Shown piece by piece: positions 31,662 through 44,900 of a stretch of DNA of 64,000 nucleotides. This DNA comes from Prostheceraeus crozeri (Eukaryota > Platyhelminthes > Polycladida > Euryleptidae). How positions within the stretch are numbered: the stretch's first letter is position 1; the number at the start of each line of letters is the position of its first letter. The stretch covers positions 405,638-469,637 of the forward strand of contig CAJQUW010007090.1 of assembly GCA_907163375.1 (NCBI GenBank), read 5' to 3'. Position numbers and translations under genes: made by a program. Below the pieces are notes generated by a model that worked only from the letters and a program-made list of their open reading frames with translations, made no database searches and was not told where the DNA came from.

Positions 31662-33065
31662 GGAATTAGAATTTTAAGTACAACCCTCACTGAGCTTCAC
31701 AATGGTTCACGCTGACGAGTGAAGATTGAGGTCCAACTGACGGAATGAGGAAGCAATGACGCTTGGAGTGCTCTTTAACCGATCCAATCAATTGGGAATA
31801 AAGTTCTGACGATACACGACACTGGCGAGGCCGATTTGAATGAAAGGTGGGAAGCAAATGCGAAAACTTCCCGCAGATGCAAACAATGCCGTCGTCAATC
31901 AGCTGTTGGATTGTGGAGGAGGAAAAGAAGGAAGGCGTCGTAATAAGGAGATAACGTCGTCAGAACCGAAGAGAATAAACTCAGAAGTTTCAAAGAGGAT
32001 CTTGAGATATCTATATCATGACAGCAACGTTAGCAACCCAAATCGCTAACTAAACGTATGCGCTTCAGGCATTTACTATTGTCTACTTGAGGGCTAATTT
32101 TGCAGCTGCTTGGAGCGATGAAAAGACAATACGAAGCGGTCCAACAGATTTTGGATATCAATCATGCGAAAACTGGAGGCAATCATCCATGACGGTTATT
32201 ACCTTTCCTCGACTGATGTCATTTACGTGTGAGGATTTGAATCATAATGATGACCGCTACTTGCTGTCGACTGTAGTTGTAGTCTAATAGACCGATTGAT
32301 CTTCTTGTAAATATTATGTTAATGTTGCAAACAACATCTGGACAATTTTGATACACGCAGACAAAAGTCGGCAAGCCAAATTCAATATTTGTGCAGTGAC
32401 AATGAAGTTCTGAATTTGAATGACCATTTGCGATTACCATTGAATTCATCGGGAAGGGAGTCTGACCGCATGCTGTGTTAAGTTGGATGCGGTGGAAGTG
32501 AATACGCGAAAGCTTTTTCCTTCATCCGCTCACGTGCTTGTGAACGCATTGGGTCCGAATCAGGGGCCCATTCAATTGCATTAAATTTAAAATGAATTGC
32601 AATAAATTGATTGCTGCCAGTCAATCACTGCAATTAATCGATTGATTTGGCATGTAGAAGTTATTCAATTGACTGCCTAACTTGCACTCACCATTCATCA
32701 TCGTAGGAAAAACATCGCACCTTCATTGATTGAGATGATAAACATATCTTATTCACAAGCTAATAACATTCAGGATTCAAGAACACAACTCCTGCTGCAT
32801 GACCTATTTTATATGTCTATCTTGCGATAAGATCGGGATATTATCAGATTTCAATTTTTTATAGCTTTTTAAACCTTTCTGTTATCTAGGATTATTCAAT
32901 CCCCTGTTTCACTAAATAATTGACTATCACTATAATGATAATGCATGAGAGTAGTCTGTATCAAATTTATCAATATTACCATTTAATGAAGAATGTAGTT
33001 TATGTATTACATGTGCTATGCCTGCTTAGTTATTCTTATACCATTCTTATGCCATGTCGATTATT
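31662..33065. other. Upstream region of gene 2
   Basis: This should hold the gene 2 promoter and 5' UTR; the first 500 bases are GC-richer than the flanks. A plus-strand basic frame at 31840-32049 (69 codons) could be a divergent transcript but has no family signature. At 32560 a segment with gggcccattca resembles, in inverse orientation, the end of an element at 63040-63055. Confidence 0.35.
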
Positions 33066-33330
33066 TCATTCATGTTGGATACGACGAATTGCTTGTACGG
33101 CAGTTCTCCACTTCGCTCGGTTGCTTGCATCCTCCATGAGGAGTCCGAGCGCTCGAGGGTCTTCTTTGATGTTATAGCTCCATTTTTTCTTTAGGCGACC
33201 ATCAACTTGCAATTTCTGCACGTGTTTCACCCCTTGATATTTGTCTCTCCTCTCTGCATGACCACACCATCTTCGTCGTCGTCTTCTTAGGGTGTCACCG
33301 ATAGTCTCCAGGCACATTCTTCTTCTCAGC
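33066..33330 (-). pseudogene. 3' fragment of a second LINE (ORF2 C-terminus)
   Basis: The 83-codon frame ends in the region typical of non-LTR retrotransposon ORF2 tails: RRRRRRWCGHAERRD, then a basic GRLKKKW segment, an acidic DPRALGL stretch and RAKWRTAV. Upstream the frame is closed by stops (AATAGCTGA), so only the 3' end survives. AT-rich caattaattgattg-like sequence lies on both sides. Confidence 0.55.
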
Positions 33331-33682
33331 TATTATGCGGTCGCGATAGGAGACTCCGAACATCTAACGGACCATCTATTCACTTCCCGAATTGATAATA
33401 AGTATATGCGACATGTTAAGCATGCGTCAGTGGCCTAATTTTCTAAAGTGAAACATCAAAATTCGAAAATGCGAAGTGAAAAATTAGTCCAATCAAATAG
33501 TGATAGTAATTTGATAAATAATTGCAATTAATTGATTGATGACACCAATTCATTGAGATTAATTGATTGCTCCCAACTGCAAATAAAATTAATTGATCCC
33601 AGATAAAATTTTCAGGACGATGAATATCCACTGTAATTTACTGCACTGCATTACAGTCCTCCTCCAATTGATTGATGAATAT

Positions 33683-33688
33683 TTTATT
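33683..33688 (-). promoter_or_regulatory. Poly(A) signal AATAAA
   Basis: Minus-strand AATAAA about 140 bases past the TAA at 33830, suitable as the end of gene 1. Confidence 0.35.
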
Positions 33689-33829
33689 GTAATCAATGTT
33701 GCAGTATTGACGGGAATTATTCACCGGACTTCTATAGAGAGAGACATTTTCACTTTCTTGTGTGTTTCACCCTCCTGTCTCAAGTTCATGGGATGACTTT
33801 TGTAACAACACTGACGGTTGATGAGCTGA

Positions 33830-33880
33830 TTAGGATATTGCCGTCTTTATTTCAATTTGCCGTTGAAATGTCTTCTTCTC
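33830..33880 (-). CDS. Gene 1 candidate last exon
   Basis: After an acceptor (cttgacacatttag) seventeen codons run to TAA in phase 0, exactly the phase in which the exon at 34346-34240 ends. The peptide (EKKTFQRQIEIKTAIS) continues the charged helical character of the preceding exons. An AATAAA follows. It is short, so chance cannot be ruled out. Confidence 0.45.
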   Translation of the reverse strand, partial: EKKTFQRQIEIKTAIS

Positions 33881-34239
33881 CTAAATGTGTCAAGAAGACG
33901 GTACCTCGCCGGAAATATGTTATTAAAAAGAAATATTTCAAAAAAGGAGTAATTTTTGAATAATTTATAGTGATATAGAAAAGCAAACTCAAAGAAGAAG
34001 CGCACAAATATTTTCCTCATTCTTTAGGACACTGATTACTCTATCATCATTTTCACAAAATTGAAGATTGAACATATTCCACCACGTAAAGACTTTGGAA
34101 ACTATTGCAGAAAGCATGCAATGATAACATTAAAATTCATGTTTCTAATAATATATTTCTGATTATGCATATTGTCAAAATACGAATCATTTCCAACCTT
34201 AATGAATCAGACCTATTTGCTCATTTATGAAATGCTTAC

Positions 34240-34346
34240 CTTAATATATTTGATATGAGCTTTATGATCATGCTTCATATTTTCAATTTCGACTTTGTGT
34301 TGCTGTTGCAAAGCAATAATCTGCTCTTCAAAACGTCTCTTCATTT
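34240..34346 (-). CDS. Gene 1 coiled-coil exon
   Basis: 107 nt, beginning with two bases that complete a split Glu codon and ending in phase 0 at AAG|GTAAGC. The acceptor is gttatttgtttcag. The encoded helix (MKRRFEEQIIALQQQHKVE, then ENMKHDHKAHIKYIK) has Leu/Ile/Val every three to four residues and many Lys/Glu/Gln, a clear coiled coil. It joins the exon at 35353-35273 in phase. Coiled-coil structural or centrosomal/ciliary proteins look like this, but the family cannot be named from so little. Confidence 0.75.
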
Positions 34347-35272
34347 CTGAAACAAATAACAGCGATAATTTGAGTAATAAAATATGATTTTTTGGAAGAT
34401 TACTAATTTAATATGAATTAAATGCACTACTGAAAAAGATAATGAGTAGAATATCTAAATTGATTTCAAGGACTGCAGAAAACATCTCATATCTAAAGCA
34501 GAGAAATGAACTTTCAAGAAGAGAGAACTTTATGTCAATGAGCTTTTAAAACAATGATGCCTCATTTTAACGAGGTATTTTCGAGGATTTTTCGTGTTAA
34601 TTTAAACATATTCATCCGCTATCCCCTAAGCAAACAACTATATTACATTGAAAAGCAATAATGATAATACTAAGGACCCCACATCGTCCCATGAAAAAGT
34701 CAAGTCTCCCCTGTACCCGGATTACACCAAGATGGACATGTTCATTGCATCATCATTCTTTTAATTGTCCTATAAATTATTCTGTGATAGTAAAGAATAT
34801 ACCTCCTCGATTTACTGATGTGATGCTGAAATTGTTATCGACCGTTAAATAAACAATAAGTCGATCTGATAAGAGTTTTATGATGAATCAGTTACATACC
34901 ATGCAGCCTACTGATCATAGGCCTAAAATTACCTGCTACGGCTTTGATCATTCATTAACTGATGTACGACGAACATATGGCTTCATGTGACAACGGAAAT
35001 CGGTAGATATTAATTTACAATTCCCGGGATCCTGCAAAATTTCCGAAATTTCATAAGATGAGAATGATTATCAAAATGTTGCATCACTATTCTTGCTTAT
35101 GGAATGTTATTGAAATTGGTAAGTACTTGGAAATAATCGGGAATTCCCAGAACCGAATTCCTGCGAATATTATCGAGAATTTGGGTGTCACTACGATATT
35201 AATGTGTGAGTAACAACATGAATTTCAACTATTCGAGTGATAGCACTGAACAATCAGACAGTAAATACAAAC

Positions 35273-35353
35273 CTAAATGTCCAGAACTGTTTATAGCTTT
35301 CAATTCCAAAATGTTGTCTTCTATGTAATCAAACTGATTTCGTAGGGTAATAG
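35273..35353 (-). CDS. Gene 1 coiled-coil exon
   Basis: 81 nt: two bases completing an Ala codon, 26 codons and one base carried to the next exon. The donor is TTAG|GTTTGT and the acceptor ends gataaatgaag. The peptide includes RNQFDYIEDNILELKAINS, again a heptad-like helix. Both flanking exons fit by phase (the 47.3 kb exon ends with one base; the 34.3 kb exon starts with two), which is strong evidence for one gene. Confidence 0.7.
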
Positions 35354-38300
35354 CTTCATTTATCAAGAAGGATTAACGTTACTATAGTTGCATGAAGCAG
35401 TCAGTTTAGCTTTTCCTTTAAATTTGAGTCTGAGCGAAAATTCAAGTCTATCTGGCAAAATTGTTGAATGGAAGTAGAGTTTTACTAGCAATATCAAAAC
35501 CAGCATTCAAGATAAAAACTTCAATGTATTTTTATACATTTCAGTATTACATCGATTATATCATCGTAGCACTTAGAACCTTCGTAGCAATATTCACTCA
35601 CTATGCATGCGAGCGAGAAGTCAAAAAAGGGTACCTCATATTCCATTCATCCTTAGTCGCTTAATATATAGAGTATGAATCATAATTTACCGAAGAAAGA
35701 AATGTATACAATAAAAAGAAATTCTACACAAAGGAAACAACTGCAGCATGCATTTCAATGCATGAAATAATAGACTTCTACAGTATTGAACTACTTCAGA
35801 AAATAATATTGCATTTACAGGATTTATCCAAACAAAATGTTCAATTTTTGCTAAAATTCCTTCCATGTAACTTAAAAAACAAGCACAAACTGAACAGAGA
35901 AAAAGAAGTCAGACATCTTACCTATCATTTCGCCGATTATGTCTTCAATGCACAAATACAAATTTCAAGCTTCGATTTATGTTTATTTTGAAGTTTAAAT
36001 CAAATAAAATGATGAAGATATACGATAATATGTGCGCGAACCTAAAGTCACCCGAATTTCCTCATCATGAAGACGTTTGCACGTAAAGACAGCAGCGACG
36101 TAATTCTCCTTTGCAAGTGATTTTCATGGCTTATTGTAGTTTCTTATACGTTCAATTTAGTTGAATTTTTATCCAACATTTTGTAACGCCTCTGAAGAGC
36201 TAATGAAGCGATTTCGTGTGTTGAATCAGCTTTTGTGCATGGATGATTGTGAATACATTAGTGAGACTTTCCTTTCCACGGGAGATCTCTTATGCAAGAA
36301 ACTGTTGTCTTGAATCCCTCCCATCCACTTCGTGAATATTTTCTCTTCCGTGACTTTACTGACAACAACAAGAGCATGTGAAAATTGAACGCCTTCAACT
36401 TCTTTTATTAGTTCTTATCCCTGATTCAGAATTTTATGCATTTTTTATTGTAGGACCCCACTTTTTCATCGCTGTATTACTTGTCAAATGATCACCATCC
36501 TTTCATCCAACTGTTGAATATAAAATTTGATGCTACAAAATAAGTCTCGCACTTTATTCGTCATTCACGAGTGACAAATGGTAAAAGGACATCAAATTAC
36601 ATGGCAATCACGTAAGTCCAGGATTACGGAATAGGGCCGGGTACTTATGTGGTAGGAGGGTTGGCCCATTCATCCCGTAATTAGTGAAGTGAAGACTTGA
36701 CTGGTCGAGTTAATGAAGGAATTTTCTCAAAGTCGATGAATCCTCGATTCAAATCTACTTTAAGATTTGCATTTTATAGCCGTTTTGAAATGGTGCGGTT
36801 GTGTTTGAGGAGCTAATAGCCAAAGTCTTGAGATGAAAATGAGAAACATATGATGAGGTAAATGAGAGATGTCGTGAATCCATGGGACCCAAAATATTTT
36901 TGACTTTATTTGGTTAAATTCACAATCTAGCTACATTTACAACGCGTTGGTAATATCGAGGAACCGGATTCGAAACTGAATTTTTCAATCTGACTGCTCA
37001 CCTCTTTAGTACATTTATGTACGTACCTAACATTCTTAAGTGTTCTCCTACGTTAAGGTTCTCTTAGACCAGACGCACATGTTTTCGCGCACATAGATGT
37101 GGAAGTTTTTTGATTGCAGAATGCTTCTATGACTTTTCCTGAATTATTAAACAGTTGAAAAAAAGACAAGCTTCATCTCATTTGGTTCAAAGGTTCCCTG
37201 TCAAACTTCAATCATATGATTAAGTACATTTCGGGTAGATTTGACCCGAAAAAGAAAAATGCGTTAAATCACCAATTCCAATATGATTTTCACGCGTTCT
37301 CACATTAGAAGAAATGTAGTTTAAAACCCTTTATTTGATTTTAGATCACTTTTAGCTATCAACTGTATAGGGAATGGGAACCTAAATACTTGAATTTGTA
37401 AGAAAGGCTTTAGTCTTTTGTCTTTTATCTTGATGATTTTCAAAACCAATTCATGCATGCTAGCGGTCCTTTATTCAAGTGCGTAGTATTTTCAAATACC
37501 CTTCACCTCCTCGTTCGTCGTCATATCTCACAATTAGCGAAACATTATGGTGGCACGATGTTGATGGTCAGCTAGGATTATAAGCTAGAGTAAATACAAA
37601 CTCTCTTTGTTTTCAAACGCATCAGCAAGGAATTTGCCGATAACTCTTTTACACTTGGATACTAATGCTTCAACCTGCAATCTTGCGGAGATAATTGGTC
37701 ACTCATCTACGTGGTCTGATCAGTTTCAGTAGAATTTAACTTACATCGGTTGGGATTGTATGTAAGATGTAACAACAATATTCGGTTATTTTTATTGACT
37801 GTTACCTGTAGTAGTGCTAAAACTGCCGCCGCCAAACATAGACCAAAATACAATTTTATCTCGTGTTGCAATGCGACAAATTTAATGATTCTTACTACAT
37901 TATTCATTCTAAAAACTCAGATTTGATCATTGAAATTACACTTTCAATATATCTATTCTAACATTAGAAGTTAACTCTATAGTTTCATGTAAAATGCAGC
38001 TCATTAATAAGTTACGTAGATAAATTTGAAGAAAGAATACATTTCCAGTAAAAAAACCCAAACGTCCTTTACCTAATTTTCAAGTAACCGCACGAGAACG
38101 ATTAATTAAACGGATAAGTTTTGAAAATGGTCTCTGAAGTAATAAAATCTTATAATTCCTACATACTACCATGAAATTCATTTAGTAGCACCATAATTAG
38201 ATAAAATTTTACATTAGAGTCACAGCAGAAAATTTTAGGATCTCTCATTTGCAATGTGTGAGTCTACGGTATGCGTCCAGCTAGTAACTCGCTGTCTGCG

Positions 38301-38639
38301 CAAAAAGCCTTTGTACCGAAAAAAGTATTACAAGAGTAGTAATATGACTTGTGGATTTCACTCTGACTAAATAATTGTCGGACGGAAAATCTAGCAATAA
38401 CTGAGTACTTAGCATATTGTTCAATGACTCAAACAACTTCTAATTGAAGATGTAATAAAATTTGCGTTGTTATTTTGAATGGCCTCGATTTGTAGATGTA
38501 CACATTTGGTTTACAAATTGAGTTTCCATTGCGAATGCAAAAAGACTCATAGGAAACCTGGTCTGGACTTAAGGGAAGTTGATTTGTTTAAATTGATCGC
38601 TTTTAATCAAACTACCCTGAGCTGCTAAATAAAATGATC
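35354..38639. other. Presumed gene 1 intron, left part
   Basis: AT-rich DNA without a recognisable repeat or supported exon. Several frames of 60-80 codons exist on both strands, but none has family motifs. Confidence 0.4.
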
Positions 38640-38649
38640 AAAATGCTGC

Positions 38650-39253
38650 CGAGAAGCTCTGCATCAGTTGCTTCCTACAGTACATCACTTCTAAAATAGC
38701 ATCACTTCTAGACAATCAGAGAAAATTGGAGCAAAAGTGTGATAAAATGCAAGGTGAAATCGATGGACTCAAACTTGCACAAGCAAGCATTTGTGATTGA
38801 GTGATAGCCGAGACAGAACAGCGAGCAATCAAACGCTTGAATTTAATTGTATCTGGTCAGTCTGAGAATACAAACGGAACAGTTCCAGAAAGGAAACAGC
38901 AAGACATCCAAAGAGTATGCGAGGTTTTGACTGAGATTGGAATTGAAAATCCCAATCCTCTATCAGTTTCTCGAATTGGGAAATTGGACCCAGCCAAGCC
39001 AAGAAGAATTCGGATTAGTGTTGACAATTATAGCATCAAGAATACAATACTAAAGAATTCTAGAAAACTCCGAGCTTCCTCATTACACAGAAATGTATAC
39101 GTGAATCAAGATTTGACTTACTCCCAACGAAACGAATTAAAGATGCTAAGAGATGAGTTGAAGTTGAGAAGAGAGGCTGGGCATGACGTTGTCATCTACA
39201 GAAACAAAGTTATAGAAAGAAATCAAATACCGTTTTTTCAAGAGATGTTTTAG
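38650..39253 (+). pseudogene. LINE ORF1
   Basis: The frame has an N-terminal coiled coil (LDNQRKLEQKCDKMQGEIDG) cut by TGA at 38798-38800, then 150 codons in the same frame. They contain IKRLNLIVSGQ, SRIGKLDP, the basic block KPRRIRISV and NVYVNQDLTYSQRNEL, typical of the RNA-binding ORF1 of CR1-like LINEs. The TGA is most simply a former CGA. ORF2 starts five bases after the ORF1 stop. Confidence 0.65.
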
Positions 39254-39258
39254 CACCC

Positions 39259-41876
39259 ATGGTTCATGCTCCAAGTATCCTGTTGACCAATGTTCAATCT
39301 TTGCGACCTAAATTGGACGATTTGAGTATTGTTTCTGCTGAGCTTAAACCTGACGTAATTGCGTTAACTGAAACTTGGTTAAATCAAACTATTTCCGATT
39401 CTTTAATTTCATTGAGTGGTTATTCCATGTTTCGCTGTGACAGATCTGATGGTAGAAAGGGAGGAGGAGTTTGTGTGTACATTCGCAATCATGTCTCTGT
39501 AACTTCGATAGATGTTGCTAGTCCGCCTGTTCATTGAATCCTTGGTTTTTCATATGAAACAGTATGATACACTTTGTCTTCTATTGTATGTTCCACCAAA
39601 TTTGAATTCCTCCCAATTAAAAACAGTAAGTGATTATATTGAATGTGTTGCAGATCTATCTTCATCTTCCCACTTTATTGTATGTGGTGATTTAAATAAT
39701 TTGGATACATTGGAATTAGAACAATCAATGCGTATGAAGCAAATAGTTGACGCTCCTACTCGAAAGGAGTCTATACTTGATAAAGTATTGATAACCGAAA
39801 GCTTGTTACCTGCATTTTTTCCAGGTCGGCCCTCAACATGTTTTTCCGTCAACCCTATTAAAGTGGGGCCTCCTATATGGAATTCTGACCACCGCTCTGT
39901 GTTTTGTACTCCTATTTCGGGAGAAAACAATTCATGTAAAAGTTATATGAGTACCTTGTATGATTTTCGTGAAAGTCATGTTTTGCAATTCAGAAGTATT
40001 CTCAGATCTTTTCCATGGCATCAATTCTATTTGAGTGAAATTTCTGTAAATGATAAGTGCCAATTTTTTTATGATATTATTCGTGATGCGCTAAAAACCA
40101 TTCCATGTACTTATGTCAAAATGTCTGGATTTGAAAAGCCATGGTTTACTCCGAAGCTTAAACATCTTATAAATCAAAGATATGATGCCTTCAACAGATA
40201 TGATTTTGTGCTCTATAAACACTGTCAACAAAAGATCAAAATTGAAATTCAAAATGCTAAATCGCAATGGGTCAATAAAACAAGACAGCAACCGAATGGT
40301 ATTTGGAAAATGCTCAAATGTTTTAATAGCAAGAATATTTCAATGCAAAATTTGATATGTTCCTTCAACTCGCCAGAGGAGGCAGCTGAAAAGATCAATA
40401 CTGTGTTCTCCACCTTTTTCTCTGATTCTCCATCCGATTGGACCGAAATTGAGGGCAACATGACGAAGAACGAAATTCAATGGGAAACAAATGTGTCTGT
40501 TGAAAAGACTGAGAAGTTACTACACTCATTAAATGGTTCAAAATCTTGCGGTAATGATGGACTATTTCCCCGACTCATAAAGGAGGCTTATCAGGAGCTT
40601 TCCGGACCTTTGTCTCACATTATTGCTCTGTCTTTTGAGCGGAAGGAGATACCATTTGAGTGGAAACTTTCAAATGTAATTCCAGTGCCGAAATGTAAGA
40701 ATCCGACTATAACAGACTTGCGACCTATCTCTGTTTTGTCCGCTTTCATCAAAGTTATGGAACAGTACGTCATTGACTAGGTGAAATCCAAACTCGTCGA
40801 TATATATGGTTCAAACCAGTTTGGCTTCCGTCCAAGTTATGGCACTATACACGCACACATAAGATTACATGAGTTCGTCACGCAGAAGCTTGACAGTTGC
40901 CTCTGTAAGGGTGTCCTAATAATAACTTTCGACATGGAAAAGGCTTTCGACAGGTTAAACCATTCAAATCTTTGTGCTACACTTAATAACGAAAGTTTAC
41001 CTTATGAATTTAAGTTATGGATTTGTGAGTACTTACAAGGCCGACATCAGCATACCAAGATTTCCCAGGAATGCTACAGCTCATTTATATCTGTGACCTC
41101 TGGAGTGCCTCAAGGTGGAAAAACTTTCTCCCTTTCTCTTTTGCACCCACATGAATTCCATGCGCCCCTCAAATGCAAATGCTATGATTTCATTGTACGC
41201 TGACGACATCGTTATTGCCATTCCAGTTGCAAAAGATGCAGATTACGACTTGTCGACTCGAATTAGTGATGAGAAAGAATATGTTAGTTTTTGGTGTTCT
41301 CAGAATGGGTTGAAATTGAACCAAAATAAGACAAAATCAATGTTTGCGTCGATATCTGGGATAAGCTCACCAAATGATGTACATTTTCAGCAACAACTGA
41401 GAATTCTTGGTGTACTTTACAGTTCTGGCATGACTTCGGACCTTTACGTGAAAGAAATCTGTACAGCTACACAAAGACTGTACATTTTGAAACGTTTAAA
41501 AAGATACCTTCCAAAGAAGGATTTGATCATTTTGTATAACGCAACTGTTCTCAGCATTCTAGAAAGTAATTCCGCGCTTTTGATCGGTCTAAACAACAAA
41601 AACCCGAGAGAATTGAAAAGATCCAACGTCGTTCTCATCGAATCATTTGTGGGATGTGAATGCATGTGTAGCTCATTTGTGCCTCTAGCCATTCGTCGAA
41701 TCAACACTGCAATCAAGTTATTCCTTGACATTTCAAAAGACGGCAACCTCTTGCAGCACCTTGTCCCTAGACAGTTCGATCGCACACAGCAGTACGAAAT
41801 GCCTCTTTCGAGAACTTTATTAAGACAGTCATCTCTTATTCTGTCAACTGCAAGAATTATGAATGACCAACGGTGA
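39259..41876 (+). pseudogene. LINE ORF2: endonuclease and reverse transcriptase
   Basis: Begins with an APE endonuclease (LTNVQSL, then ALTETWLN with the catalytic Glu, later CGDLN and SDHRSV). The RT follows (ITDLRPISVLSAFIKVME, GFRPSYGT, FDMEKAFDRLNH, SGVPQGGKLSP and YADDIVIAIP) and then the C-terminal part. It is broken three times: one extra T near 39533, an in-frame TAG at 40778-40780, and one extra A near 41120 in an A run. Two of the three are homopolymer changes. The final stop is at 41874-41876. Confidence 0.75.
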
Positions 41877-41994
41877 ATTTTTCTGTTTGCAATTCCTTAT
41901 TTTGTATCTGCATAATGTGAGTTTTTTCTGTGACTTGTGATTTCTATTATTTTGAATAAAGACATATTACTACTACTACTACTACTACTACTAC

Positions 41995-44900
41995 ATACGC
42001 ATCTTGACAAGTCACAAAAAAGCATCTACTGCCAAACAGTCTACAGTATATTTGAGGCACAGTTCTTTAGTTACATTTTTCCCATTAAAATTCTAGATAT
42101 TTGAAGCACCAGCAAAATTCCGAGTAAACTTTTGATTGCCACATTAACACTTATTACGTTCAAAAACCCACATTCATAATCACACACGATCATTCTTCTG
42201 CTAATTTTGATTTTTTATATCCGTCCTATATTGTACCACTGATACAAGAGATCGACGTACTCCAACGTTTGTCAAAGCGAAATCCATAATTCACTAAGTA
42301 ATAGGCCAAATTGATTAAAGATTATCAACTGGAGTATAAATATGGGCTTACAAAATTAAACGCATAATCGCTTGTATGCATGCATCGCACAGTAAAGCAT
42401 GATATAACATACTGTTTGATCTGTCGATATAGTGAGATAAATGTTTCACTCAAAAGTAGGACCTACTCATAAGACAATAAACAAAATTTCCTGGACTCAG
42501 TAACACTAAGTTTTTATTTCCAATAACATCGAAAAACGCATAATAATGCATAATGCAGAAAATAATATTCGAAGCATTCAGAAATGAGAGTGCTGTCAAT
42601 ATTTTTTGTCCTAATTTTCAGCATGATATCGACGACTCGACGTCATGCGATTAGATTTTACATTTCAAATGTGATTTCATAGTACTCTCAAACGGCATAC
42701 CAAAGAAGTACAGTTCCGAGTGGCTTTTCGATAGATGAATTGCTAAAAATTGGTCTCTATGAATTTGAAGAAAGCCTACAAAAACAATAAGTTTGAGTCA
42801 GTTTCACATGAGGATTACCTCTTGTTTCTGATACACTGTTTCTAATTATTCTCAGCATCTTTAGAAGGACACTTCAACATCATTTAGCCTGAGATAATAG
42901 GATTCGATGCATAAATCAATGTCTGAAGTTAATATCTTAATGTAGAACCGGTGTGTCTTCTTTCTCTGTGTAAGTTGTTCAAGTAGAGGAAGTTACCTGT
43001 CAAGGACAAGAAAATTTATTAGTCAGTCATTTTTATTGAGGGTCACAATTCAGTTGTTCACCTCCATAGATGAGAGGTGCAATAAATTATAATTAAAATT
43101 GATTCTGCTATCATTATCACACAATGCTTGGAAGCATCAAAGAAGTCTCAAGTTCCGAAACATCATTGATTTACTAAAATATCAAATCCAAAGGCAATTA
43201 TACATAGAACCTGTATCCGCAGTATCAGAACAATGAACATTTCTTAGGTGTATTAAAAATAGGTCGACTTTATATACAACTCGTACAGAGTTTTACGCAT
43301 TGAGGGCCACCCTCTACCCGAAAAGTAGGGGAATAATAAGTGAATAATGAGCTTGAAGAATCTATTTGCAATTAATGTGAAGATAAGTGAACCCATCATC
43401 AGTACTTTACATGACACATGATCACGTGGCTTTTTAACATAGTTTTTAGCACACCTTGGCTCAGGTTGCGGAGAAACTCCAAAAAAGTCAATGACCTGCA
43501 TGCAATAAAAGGCTACCCAAATCTGTCAGGGAGTACCTCCTGTAATGACACAGTTTCACCAAGTTGAGATGAACAACATGTTTCCAAAACGCTACCATAT
43601 GAACGCATGGCACCGTATCATTCCATAAATTCCATCTTTTAAAAGCCCTAGTTAGCACTATTTTCGATTAATCGAAGATGAAGAAAGTGGGTTGTGCAGC
43701 CTATCACTTTCATGATACACCTTTAGAAGACCAGGATCACAATGCATGTGCCTCTGTCCGAACATCGCAACGCTCGGTGGCAAGCTGCAGCCGAACGATC
43801 ATGGACAACTACTAGCAGTAATGGACATGGACATCTCAGTTAATTACTCACTTCCCCTCAAGATAAATGAACTAATATCTAAGCTCGCATTCTTGATGTG
43901 TCTACGGCACCTTCGTTTTCATGAAATGAATTTTAATGAAGTCTTATGAAAGCACATTGGAGAACAGAAAAAGTTTGCAAGAAGATGCAAAATTGCTTGC
44001 ATAAAGCCGTTTGTTTCACTTATCTGTTTGCATCTTAAAGACTTTCGATCTGCTTACTGATATCGCATATTGATACTCGTGCAGGTATCATTTTAAAAGT
44101 TGCAGTCCTCAACAAAATTTGCTGACCTGATGTTCATATTGAAAAATTATAAACAAGAACCATGCTGCCAAGTGCACGAACGCTTATTGTCATCATTAAC
44201 AACAGTTGACAAAACGACGATGTCTTGGTGTGTTAACTAAGTGTTGCGCTTCTGTCTTTGATATTCACCAAGCCACTGATTGTAAAACAGCAAAAAGGGC
44301 AGCGTTTCTATCGCACCGCCTCAACAATTGCACAAACAGCGAAGCGGTGTCCTCTGATGGAGAAAAACAAGGAAAATAAAAAGCAAGACCTCTTCAGAAG
44401 ATCAAAATTATGTTCGACAAAATCCGAAAGTTCATCTGATCTACTTACCTCAGTATGAATGACGGCACCGAAGGATGAATTACAAGAAATTCGAAAAATC
44501 AGAGACGATGCAAGAGCGAATAGAAGTTCTCCATGAAAACGTTCAAAAATAATTACACTAACGAAGCTGCACATACATTAGAACGTAGACTAAATATACT
44601 CTGTCCTCGATGCAGCATGCCGATTTATTGAATGCTGTATTTTGAAATGCTAAAGTAAAACCTCACGGAACAGCTTTTCAACTGAAGTAGGATTTGAATC
44701 TGTCGAGCAGCATGAATATTCGTGGATTAAGTGGATGTCACTATAGAATGAAGAATAAATCATGAACGTCAATGCACATTTCAGACTTTGAACTTATAAA
44801 ACTGAATCGCTATTACTATTCTTAACTTAAGAAAATGTGAATGTAATGTTTGAAAAATCAGTCATTTGAATGTACTATCCGGTTAGTGTTTTGTTGATGA

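Larger units (their letters stand above)
38640..41994 (+). mobile_element. APE-type LINE with (TAC)n tail
   Basis: A non-LTR retrotransposon in antisense orientation inside the 12 kb intron of gene 1. It has a coiled-coil ORF1, an ORF2 with endonuclease and RT, AATAAA at 41955-41960 and a (TAC)n tail to 41994. A microsatellite tail and this ORF layout fit the CR1/L2/Jockey-like group; I cannot place it more exactly. The 5' boundary is approximate and no target duplication was found. Confidence 0.75.

Noticed and set aside
33593-33963. Plus-strand frames with a basic tail (VPRRKYVIKKKYFKKG)
   Set aside because: Antisense to the likely last exon and 3' UTR of gene 1, with no family motif.
44308-44574. 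Hydrophobic minus-strand frame ending at a perfect GAG|GTAAGT donor
   Set aside because: Lies in the gene 1 intron but its phase fits neither flanking exon, and no acceptor of fitting phase was found.
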